Source of the DNA: Caldilineaceae bacterium
GTDB taxonomy: Bacteria > Chloroflexota > Anaerolineae > Caldilineales > Caldilineaceae
Direction: 5' to 3'
DNA: 64,000 bases
NCBI GenBank assembly: GCA_026708085.1
Contig: JAPOVP010000007.1
Coordinates: 27,816-91,815, forward strand
The notes under the pieces were generated by a model. The model did no database searches and was not told the origin of the DNA. It saw only the letters and a program-made list of their open reading frames with translations. Position numbers and translations under genes: made by a program. Positions 9,169 to 16,192 of this stretch are shown piece by piece; position 1 is the stretch's first letter, and the number at the start of each line of letters is the position of its first letter.

Positions 9169-9297
9169 CAAGCCATGCTTTCAGTTCGGCGAAATCTCTG
9201 GAAAGCTCATTGATTAGCTGAAAATTCAAATCTGCAAGGATTGTTTCTAGCTCTGGCGCGTAATCTATATGGCTTGCTGACTCAAACTCTTTCGCAA
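9149..9297 (-). pseudogene. Out-of-frame C-terminal continuation of the second BrxD-like ATPase
   Basis: In the -1 frame relative to the ATPase gene, codons from about 9295 down to the TGA at 9151-9149 encode a protein-like, charged helical sequence of roughly 48 residues: KEFESASHIDYAPELETIL, then ADLNFQLINELSRDFAELK and AWLDDLDTA. No ATG, GTG or TTG lies upstream in that frame before a stop, so it is not a separate gene with a normal start. The zero frame codes well down to LLSELRK and then stops after SLSQQAI. A shift from CGA-AAG to GCG-AAA (an A-AAG slippery site) would join the two. Cause unknown: mutation, assembly error or programmed -1 frameshifting. The extension overlaps the helicase start by 20 bp. 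Confidence 0.6.
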
Positions 9298-10728
9298 TTC
9301 GCTCAGTAACGTTGCCGCCGAATAGTCCGGGTGTAGGTAAAGCAGATCAAAGAGTTCCACAGACAGTCGCATGGCAGCACGAATGTTCAAATGGTCACTA
9401 CGCATCCCCTGACCCAGATGTTCAGCTGCGCCCTGGCATACCTTTCGGTGGCGTTCGTCAGGTTCGTAGGCGTAGGCTTGGGTGTGGAACGCCAGCGCCT
9501 GTTCCAAAAATCTGTCAATCTCTTGGGCTGTGTAGCGGTGATTCAGGTGCAGAATCTGCTCATCCTCAAGCCAGGCTTCCAGCGGTATGTCGCTGTGGGT
9601 AACGGTAAACAGGAAGAACAAGGACTGGCTTCCACCGTACCGGATGGGATACTCCCGAAAACGATGTTGGGGCAGACCGTCAGGATTGATTCTGATCGCA
9701 GAGTTCCCCAACGCGGCCCGCACCACAGCGCTGAAGAAGAGACTGGCCTTGGGCCGCTGATAAGGATAGAGGAGCGAGTAGCTTTCCGCTTCGTCAAGCA
9801 GTACGCAAAGGCCGCTGTAGCCGGCCAGCCGGGCCAATACGCTGATGCCTGTCAGCAGATAAGCAATCTGACGGGCGTTGTGACTGTTCCGGTAGATTGA
9901 GGGGAAGCGAAATCCACGGGGCCTCGACCGCTTCATCGCCCAATCCATCCATCTCTCCTTGCGTCCGCCCATCAGCCAGTTCTGCCAAGCAGCCCGCTTG
10001 TCGGAAGAGGAGCTTTCGCCCAGCGCCTGCAAGCCACAGACCAGTGGATCATCCGCTTCAGGCGCGCTTTCAGAGAACTTGGCCTGAAGCGCCGGCGTCT
10101 TCGTTATTTCGGCCAAGAGCGGCCCCAGCCCACGCTCGTCACTTTGCGGGTAGCGCAGATTGCGCATCAGACTGCCGTAAATGTCGAAGGCCCGGTGGGG
10201 CGGCAGTTCATGCAAGTCCAGGCTGGTGACGGCAACGAGGAAATTGCAGTCCAGCGCCTCTTGGGTGGTCAGTTCAATGACATGACTCTTGCCATAACCG
10301 TACTCACCGAGGACTGCCCGCGTCGCGCCGCCTTCGCTGTGAGCCTGGTGCAATGCCTGCGTGAGGCTCTTGCGCTCGGCTTCCAGGCCTATCGTCAGAT
10401 CGCGGATGCGCTGCGCTGGCGCCACGCCCACCCGCAGTGACTCGATTAGGTGACGGGCCTCCCAGCGGTCGGGGGCCATCGGCATGGGGACAATGCGGGA
10501 GAGGTTGCCAGCGGACACAAGGGTCTCTCGCGGGCGCTGGCCGTTGAATTCCAGTCTGGACCGGCGAAAACGCAAGCCGCTGGCAAAATGCACCATCCAC
10601 TCTGTGCCATTGCGGTACTGCGCGACAATCCGGCCGCGTCCATATTGGGGATGCTCTACATTTTCACCAATCATGCCGGAATCCAGTGGGGAATCCAACC
10701 ATCGCGCCCCGTTCGAGCAGGGCTGCAT
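9265..10728 (-). CDS. BrxD/DUF2791-like P-loop ATPase with N-terminal Tudor-like domain
   Basis: 487 residues in the unshifted frame. Residues 20-60 (IGENVEHPQYGRGRIVAQY and following) resemble the Tudor/KOW-type domain found at the end of UvrD/PcrA helicases. The ATPase domain has Walker A GEYGYGKS at 141-148 and Walker B LLDEAES near 310-316, the GxYGxGKS form seen in BREX ATPases (BrxC/BrxD, DUF2791). It follows a paralogous ATPase gene by 10 bp and precedes an Lhr-like helicase. ATG 10728 is used; an internal ATG at 10674, just before the Tudor-like domain, is an alternative. The C terminus may be interrupted by a frameshift (see 9149-9297). A DNA- or RNP-bound ATPase subunit acting with the helicase is the likely role. 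Confidence 0.8.
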   Translation of the reverse strand: MQPCSNGARWLDSPLDSGMIGENVEHPQYGRGRIVAQYRNGTEWMVHFASGLRFRRSRLEFNGQRPRETLVSAGNLSRIVPMPMAPDRWEARHLIESLRVGVAPAQRIRDLTIGLEAERKSLTQALHQAHSEGGATRAVLGEYGYGKSHVIELTTQEALDCNFLVAVTSLDLHELPPHRAFDIYGSLMRNLRYPQSDERGLGPLLAEITKTPALQAKFSESAPEADDPLVCGLQALGESSSSDKRAAWQNWLMGGRKERWMDWAMKRSRPRGFRFPSIYRNSHNARQIAYLLTGISVLARLAGYSGLCVLLDEAESYSLLYPYQRPKASLFFSAVVRAALGNSAIRINPDGLPQHRFREYPIRYGGSQSLFFLFTVTHSDIPLEAWLEDEQILHLNHRYTAQEIDRFLEQALAFHTQAYAYEPDERHRKVCQGAAEHLGQGMRSDHLNIRAAMRLSVELFDLLYLHPDYSAATLLSELRKSLSQQAI

Positions 10729-10738
10729 TTGACGCCTA

Positions 10739-12013
10739 TCAATATGGCGGTGTTTCGCCTGCGCTCAGTTCAGCCACCTGCCCGCGTATGATCGCTTTTG
10801 CTTCGGCTTCGGTCAAGGTATTCTCTTCACCGGCATTCTGCTGGGCTAACACGGTGACGAAGCTCTTGACGAATAAACGTCTGTGGCTCACGTCCAGGAA
10901 CATGTCCGTGGCGGCATTTGCCAGAATCTCCGCGTTGGCACGTTGTGTCTGGTGATCCAGATCTGTATTGAACGCTGTTTCGAAAATTGGGATCAGTTTT
11001 TCACCGATGGTCAGCATAAGAACGTTTTCGTCGACGTCCAAACGTTCCAGATTGATCTGCGGACTGAAGGAATTTGTACGTGAGAAGGGGCCAAAAGCCT
11101 GTACGCGCTGTCGCAACGCGTCGTAGCGAGGTACAGTTTCGTTGATGAACTGGGGGGGCACTGCGTAGACGAACATGCTGCCAGGCAGATCGTCCCTGGT
11201 ACGGTCAATGACCTCTCGCAGATTGTCTGTCGCAAGTCTTTCCGCCTTGCCGCCAATGCTGGCCATTCGGTCCACCTCATCGAACAGCAGGACCAAGCCA
11301 TTGTAGGAGAGTTCCCGGATCGTCTGTACCAGCGAGCGCAGCATCCGAAAGGCATTCGGGCGGGTAATTTTTTCGGTGACGCCGAGGCCCCGCAGAATTT
11401 TCGTATCGTCGGGGCTGGTCGTCTCCCCCATCAGCCAACGGGTGATCGAGTCCAGCCGGGCTTCGTGCCTGCGAATCAGAGCGTCAAAATAGCCCAGGAT
11501 TGCTCTCTTATAGGCTAGGCTGTCGATGGCCGCCTTTTCCAATGTTTCCACGAGACCTGTGTAGTTAGGGTGGGTGAGTGTCTCCAGGACAGGGTGACCG
11601 ACGAATCTCGTGAGAGTACCTTCCAGGAACCGAGTCAGTCCCTTTTCATCGCTAATCTCCTGCTCTTTCTCGTGCCAGATCAGGTTTCGGGCCACCGCAG
11701 CATAGACTAGTCGTTGGTCGTTGTAGGGAGTTTCCACCGGACTGAGGTCCACTTTGGCGACGGCAAATTCCTGACTCCAAGCCAGATCCTGTAAGCAATA
11801 TAGAAAGTGGGATTTGCCGCTGCCGTAATCGCCGACGACGATCTTGTAGGCGCCGCCGCCATTCTGCAGATAGGAAGAGAAGTAGTACTCATCCAAGGCA
11901 TCAAGCAGGGAGCGATTGCCCACATTGAAATGCTGAACCCCCCGAGCCGGCGGTGTGCCGCTGGTCCCCAGATTCTCAATGATATGGCGGGCCAATGACT
12001 GGGAAATGCTCAT
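10739..12013 (-). CDS. BrxD/DUF2791-like P-loop ATPase
   Basis: 424 residues from ATG 12013, which shares its A with the TAA of orf301 (TAATG), a strong sign of coupled translation; a GTG at 12025 is less likely. Walker A GDYGSGKS lies at 61-68 and Walker B LLFDEVDR at about 242-249, followed by an Arg-rich sensor region (DNLREVIDRTRDDL). This is the ORC/AAA+-like architecture of BREX system ATP-binding proteins. The protein is paralogous to the next gene but lacks its N-terminal Tudor-like domain. Two such ATPases in one operon suggest a heteromeric ATPase. Function inferred: ATP-dependent switch or loader for the downstream Lhr-like helicase. Confidence 0.82.
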   Translation of the reverse strand: MSISQSLARHIIENLGTSGTPPARGVQHFNVGNRSLLDALDEYYFSSYLQNGGGAYKIVVGDYGSGKSHFLYCLQDLAWSQEFAVAKVDLSPVETPYNDQRLVYAAVARNLIWHEKEQEISDEKGLTRFLEGTLTRFVGHPVLETLTHPNYTGLVETLEKAAIDSLAYKRAILGYFDALIRRHEARLDSITRWLMGETTSPDDTKILRGLGVTEKITRPNAFRMLRSLVQTIRELSYNGLVLLFDEVDRMASIGGKAERLATDNLREVIDRTRDDLPGSMFVYAVPPQFINETVPRYDALRQRVQAFGPFSRTNSFSPQINLERLDVDENVLMLTIGEKLIPIFETAFNTDLDHQTQRANAEILANAATDMFLDVSHRRLFVKSFVTVLAQQNAGEENTLTEAEAKAIIRGQVAELSAGETPPY

Positions 12014-12918
12014 TAGCGGCTCCACAGGTCTTGCTGTTTCGGATTATCCTCCTCGAAGAATATGTCGGCATAGAATACACCATCCAGCGGGCCATTCGGA
12101 ATCCACACGCTGCGGTTCGCTTGCTCCGCTTGGCTCTTCGTCGCAACGCCTAGACGCAAGCGCAACTCCGTGCCATCCACGTTTACCAGCGCGCCCGCCT
12201 TCTGTGCCAGGACCAGATCCCGCACAAAGAAAACGCGTTCGTAATCTTTGAATGTGGAGCGAGAAGGCTGATTCCAGAAGCGGGGGTTCTGGCGGTTGAG
12301 CACCATTTTGCTGTAGATCTCAATAACATTGATGCGCCCTCCGACAGGGTATCGGGAACGCTGCTCGATCAGTTCATTCCAGGTGTTGTACAGTTCTTGC
12401 AGAAATTGGCCGGCATCGGTCTGCCGCTCGACAATCTGTTTTTTCTGCTGGTGATACGCTTTAGGAATTGCTATGAACGACAGGGCCAGAGGCTTTGTCA
12501 GCGCCTCTTTTCCGTAGAACCACTGGCCTCTACGCGCCTTGGTATCCAACTGCAATACCAATTCGCCGACCACGACCGTGGGTGGCCGGCCTGACACCGT
12601 TTCACCTTGTGTCTCGAACAATTCCCTCAGATCACGAGCGAAGTCGAAAGCCAAGGCCTCCAGCGCCTGCTGCGTTACGTCAGCAAAGGTTCTGTGGATT
12701 GTCAGCAGTTCATCGGTGACCAGACCCTGTTCTTCGACAGCCTGCAGAGCAGCCTCAAACTTGGCCAGAGCCTTCTGCATGGGCAGGGCGTCGAGCTTTT
12801 CTTGCGATGTCAGACGCATCCCCTGCTTCAACGCGCTGGTCATAGCCTGTAGCGCTTTGAAACGGGGCATGATATCCGATTGCCCGATCTTAAATTGCTC
12901 AACGAGTATGTGATTCAC
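12013..12918 (-). CDS. Uncharacterised protein (orf301), first gene of the dual-ATPase/helicase operon
   Basis: 301 residues from GTG 12918, chosen because GGAAGG lies 9 nt upstream; the open frame continues to 13065 but without a plausible start. I do not recognise the family. The first half (to about 105) is helical and rich in Gln, Leu and Glu, possibly a coiled coil (for example FEAALQAVEEQGLVTDELL). The second half is mixed alpha/beta with aromatic and basic residues. There are no Cys clusters, no membrane segments and no obvious catalytic motif. The TAATG overlap with the ATPase gene ties it functionally to that unit; it may be the adaptor or target-recognition subunit. It is not the TerB protein that accompanies some related ATPase/helicase loci, as far as can be seen by eye. 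Confidence 0.75.
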   Translation of the reverse strand: MNHILVEQFKIGQSDIMPRFKALQAMTSALKQGMRLTSQEKLDALPMQKALAKFEAALQAVEEQGLVTDELLTIHRTFADVTQQALEALAFDFARDLRELFETQGETVSGRPPTVVVGELVLQLDTKARRGQWFYGKEALTKPLALSFIAIPKAYHQQKKQIVERQTDAGQFLQELYNTWNELIEQRSRYPVGGRINVIEIYSKMVLNRQNPRFWNQPSRSTFKDYERVFFVRDLVLAQKAGALVNVDGTELRLRLGVATKSQAEQANRSVWIPNGPLDGVFYADIFFEEDNPKQQDLWSR

Positions 12919-12952
12919 AAAATATACCCTTCCAGAGTGAAAAAACGATTCT

Positions 12953-12982
12953 ATTACACCATTTTCTACACGTCTACGGCAA
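12953..12982 (-). promoter_or_regulatory. Candidate promoter of the orf301-ATPase-ATPase-helicase operon
   Basis: On the minus strand TTGCCG (-35, at 12982-12977) and TGTAAT (-10, at 12958-12953) are separated by 18 nt. Transcription would begin near 12946, giving a leader of about 28 nt that contains the GGAAGG ribosome site of orf301. The -10 matches consensus at five of six positions, the -35 at three. It suggests the four genes can be transcribed apart from recJ. Confidence 0.4.
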
Positions 12983-13045
12983 ATGCAAGACAGATTAATT
13001 CGAAGTGATCCGGAAAAAAGCGTCTGCCATTCGCTAGGGGCATCA

Positions 13046-15508
13046 TTATACACGACCCAAATCATTAGGAATGATAATCCCCAGCGCCCCCACCGGCGCC
13101 CGCTGAAAGAACCGCCTGTAAGCCCGCACCTCAGCCAGCAGTTCCTTCAACTCCTCCTGCAGGAGCCTTCTCTCACTGCCGTCCCCTTCGCTCCCGTCCC
13201 CCGGCATCACCAGCGCGACATCGCCCTCTTCCCACCCCTGCAATCGCAGCAGCCCCTTCTGTTCCAGCCAGAGCAGACTGCAACGAACGATCTCTTCCGT
13301 TAAACCGATGCGGGCCGCCAGCCTGTCAATGGGAAGCTTGCCGTCCTGTACTGCCGCGCCCCGACCCCCATCCTCACCCGGCCGCATCGACCACTTTGCC
13401 ATCCCCGCCACCTGCTTCAGCACTGCATCCGGCTGTGCTTCCGCCGTGTCGCGGCCAATCAAGTACAGTTCAGTTGGGGCTACCCTTTCCACCAGCCAGT
13501 GCAACAGCTCCGGCGACGGCGGACTGCTCCACAACACCAGCGGACGATCCGTCTCGGCCCGGGTCGACGCCAACCGCGAGCGCAAGGGAATATCTCCCAA
13601 ACGCGTACCCTCCGCATACCATACCGCGCTTTCGAAGGACGGCAGATCCCCCGCGGATACAAGCTCGCGTCGCAAGTCATGAAGGACACACTCCCCCTCC
13701 ACCCCTTCGACGACGCGCGTCGCCTCTGCTTCTTCCGCCGCCCGCACCGCCTCCAGCGTCAGTTGAGCCGTCCGCTCACCGCGATACTCATTGACGCCCA
13801 GCGTGTAGGCAATATCAACCGCACCGCCCGGCAGCTCCACATCCGCGCTGCGCCACCAGACCGCCGTCTGCCTCCTCTCCTCCTTATCCTGCAGCAGCAA
13901 ACGCCGGTGCGCGCCGTCCCGTCCGATCCGACGGTCCTGAACCACCTTCAGACTCTGGGTTACAAATTTGGGCAGCGGGTTGCCGTTGCCAAAGGGGGCC
14001 AGCCTCTCAATCTCCTCTGCCAGCGTAAGGCTTACCTCGGAGAATGGCAGCTCCGCGTCAATTTGCAAGCCTTCCGGCCCCCCATCAATTCTGTGTTGGT
14101 CGACCTGCCGGCTCAACTCGCGCCGGAAGCGGTCAATGTTAGCCGCCTCCAGCGTCACCCCGGCCGCGCCCGGGTGCCCGCCATGCTGCATAAGCAGCTC
14201 CGCACACCCCGCGATCGCCCCGCCAATATCCACCCCCGCCGTGCTGCGCGCGCTGCCCCGCGCCGGCTCCCCAGGTGGGCTGCACAGCAATACCGTCGGC
14301 TTGTGATACGCTTCAACCAGCCGCGCCGCAACGATGCCGATGATCCCCGCATGCCAGTTGGGATTCGCCAGAACGATCGCATTGAAATCCAGCAGGACCG
14401 GCTCCCGCTCCAGCATGTCGAACGCAGTCTGCGTGATCTGGCTGGTCAGCAGCCGTCTCTCGTTGTTCAGCCGCTCCATCTGCGCCGCCAACTGCCCCGC
14501 GCGGATCGCGTCATCCGTCGTCAGCAGCTCCACCGCCACCGTCGCATCATCCAACCGCCCCAGCGCGTTCATACGCGGCCCAATCTGAAAACCGATCGCC
14601 TGCGCGTCAACGCTGTCCGGCGACAGCCGGGCGATCTCCATCAGCGCCTTCAGCCCGATCCGTTCCGTCCGCCGCAACCTGTCCAACCCGATCTGAAGCA
14701 GGTAGCGCGTGTCATGCATCTGCTCCGCAACGTCTGCAACAATACCCAGCGCCACCAGGTCCAGGAACTGGGCCGCACCTTCGGGGTCGCCCGCCAGTTC
14801 ATAGAGCCGCTGCACCAGCTTATAGGCCACGCCCACGCCCGGCAGCGTGCGCAACGGATCATCAGCACGCAAAAACTTGGGGTTGACGATCGCGTCCGCC
14901 CGCCGCACGCTCTGCTCACCGGCCACGTCCGCCGCTTCACCGCATGGCGGCTCCTGGCCCGCTTCAGCGTCGGCAAACTCAGCCGGCAAGTCATGGTGGT
15001 CCGTGACCACCACCGTCAGCCCGGCCTCCTTTGCTATGCCGATCCCCTCACCATCCCCGATGCCCGTGTCGCACGTCAGCAGCACGTCCGGCTCAAAGCT
15101 CTTGTCCTCCAGCAGCTCCTTCAGTTTCGCGGTTTTGATGCCGTGCCCTTCACTGAAACGGTTCGGCACGTGAAAGCGCACTCGCTCCGCCCCCGCCAGC
15201 TCCTGCAGCGCCGCCACCAGCAGCGTCGTGCTCGTCTGACCGTCAACGTCGAAATCGCCCCAGACAAGGAAGTTCTTACCCTGACGGACCGCATCCATCA
15301 GGATCTCCGCCGCCCGGTCCAGGCCGACCAGCGCGCTCGGCCGCGCCGGCGCATACGCCGCGCTGTCCAGAAAAGGCAGCGCCTTCTCCGCAGTGGTCAT
15401 CCCCCGCTGCGCCAGCAACCGCGCCACCAGAGGATGCCCACCCACCGCAGCCCGCAGCGCCGCCGAAGGTTCAACTAGTGGTCTCAGAATCCAGGGTTGG
15501 GAGGGCAT
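13046..15508 (-). CDS. recJ: Single-stranded-DNA-specific exonuclease RecJ, long form
   Basis: 820 residues from ATG 15508; the frame runs further upstream but homology starts here. The DHH domain has GDFDVDG (about 84-90), CDTGIGDGEGI and VVTDHHDLP (DHH about 171-173), the Mn-binding residues of RecJ. The DHHA1 domain has GGHPGAAG, followed by an OB-fold-like region. RecJ degrades ssDNA 5' to 3' in recombination and mismatch repair. Typical RecJ is about 560-680 residues; this one has some 250 extra C-terminal residues ending in a winged-helix-like part (LAARIGLTEEIVRCSLLWLE). Such long RecJ forms occur in several phyla. It starts 37 nt after the DUF4276 gene and may share its transcript. 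Confidence 0.92.
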   Translation of the reverse strand: MPSQPWILRPLVEPSAALRAAVGGHPLVARLLAQRGMTTAEKALPFLDSAAYAPARPSALVGLDRAAEILMDAVRQGKNFLVWGDFDVDGQTSTTLLVAALQELAGAERVRFHVPNRFSEGHGIKTAKLKELLEDKSFEPDVLLTCDTGIGDGEGIGIAKEAGLTVVVTDHHDLPAEFADAEAGQEPPCGEAADVAGEQSVRRADAIVNPKFLRADDPLRTLPGVGVAYKLVQRLYELAGDPEGAAQFLDLVALGIVADVAEQMHDTRYLLQIGLDRLRRTERIGLKALMEIARLSPDSVDAQAIGFQIGPRMNALGRLDDATVAVELLTTDDAIRAGQLAAQMERLNNERRLLTSQITQTAFDMLEREPVLLDFNAIVLANPNWHAGIIGIVAARLVEAYHKPTVLLCSPPGEPARGSARSTAGVDIGGAIAGCAELLMQHGGHPGAAGVTLEAANIDRFRRELSRQVDQHRIDGGPEGLQIDAELPFSEVSLTLAEEIERLAPFGNGNPLPKFVTQSLKVVQDRRIGRDGAHRRLLLQDKEERRQTAVWWRSADVELPGGAVDIAYTLGVNEYRGERTAQLTLEAVRAAEEAEATRVVEGVEGECVLHDLRRELVSAGDLPSFESAVWYAEGTRLGDIPLRSRLASTRAETDRPLVLWSSPPSPELLHWLVERVAPTELYLIGRDTAEAQPDAVLKQVAGMAKWSMRPGEDGGRGAAVQDGKLPIDRLAARIGLTEEIVRCSLLWLEQKGLLRLQGWEEGDVALVMPGDGSEGDGSERRLLQEELKELLAEVRAYRRFFQRAPVGALGIIIPNDLGRV

Positions 15509-15545
15509 AGTAAGCAATGTGGGCAGCGATTTTCGACGACCAGGG

Positions 15546-16190
15546 TCAGAGGTGCCACCCGTTTTCCCGAATTGCGTTGCTGACCTCTTCTTCCAGAGCC
15601 GCAAACGCACTCAGCTGTCTCAACGGCGCATAATCACCTATGAATTCGGTGACGCGTTCCGCATGTTTGGTTACCCGGGAGCTTCTCAGCCGTCGTCTGT
15701 TGAGGTCACTGGCTTGAATGAGTAGCTGGCTCAGGACACCCTTTGGATCGGGTAGACTTTCCAGCCGACTTACTGCGGGCAGTTCTAGTTGACCCGTATA
15801 ACGCCTGTTTCCTGCTGCTGCCTTGATAGCGTCTTCATCTATCAAGAGCCAGGCCTCTTGCATTCGAACTGGAATTACGCAGACATAAGCGGGCGACAGG
15901 CCATCTGGTATAGCAGCAATCGCCTCATGTATCTCTCGTATGCGTTTCTCTCGAGGTTCCCTGTCTGCATCTCGGTGAACAAACAGGAGATCACAGGGGT
16001 AAAACGCAAGGCTGCGTTCTATCTTGTCTGCCAACTTTGGTCTGTCAGGAAGCGGCAAAATGCCAAGATCTGCCCAAGCCGCTTGAATGGGACAGCGTAC
16101 TCCATTCTCAATCAACAACCAGTCCAGGACAGGAAGAAGTGCCCTATCGCTACCTCCTTCAGCAACCAGCGTATAGCGGAGTTCCTCCAT
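15546..16190 (-). CDS. DUF4276-type TOPRIM-like protein paired with an AAA ATPase
   Basis: 214 residues. The N terminus has VAEGGSDRALLPVL, with the conserved Glu of a TOPRIM fold, and FVHRDAD near residue 70 gives the DxD metal site; PVRMQEAWLLID near 110 is also typical of the DUF4276/RloB-like group. A metal-dependent nuclease or RNase-like role is inferred. The gene begins 2 nt after the stop of the AAA ATPase gene, the standard two-gene order of such pairs, which include OLD-like, AbiL-like and PARIS-like antiphage modules. Here the ATPase would sense and the TOPRIM protein would act as effector. Confidence 0.75.
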   Translation of the reverse strand: MEELRYTLVAEGGSDRALLPVLDWLLIENGVRCPIQAAWADLGILPLPDRPKLADKIERSLAFYPCDLLFVHRDADREPREKRIREIHEAIAAIPDGLSPAYVCVIPVRMQEAWLLIDEDAIKAAAGNRRYTGQLELPAVSRLESLPDPKGVLSQLLIQASDLNRRRLRSSRVTKHAERVTEFIGDYAPLRQLSAFAALEEEVSNAIRENGWHL

Positions 16191-16192
16191 CG

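Noticed and set aside
9149..9346. A separate small gene between the second ATPase and the helicase
   Set aside because: The frame has no ATG, GTG or TTG in its N-terminal part after the TGA at 9349-9347; joining by frameshift to the ATPase is more likely.
7045..12918. A complete BREX or DISARM system
   Set aside because: Only ATPase and helicase parts match. No PglX-type methyltransferase, PglZ, PglW, DUF1998 or PLD protein is found in the window.
13499..15478. 659-codon plus-strand open frame antisense to recJ
   Set aside because: It mirrors the codon structure of recJ and is Arg/Gln/Pro-rich without motifs; a high-GC shadow frame.
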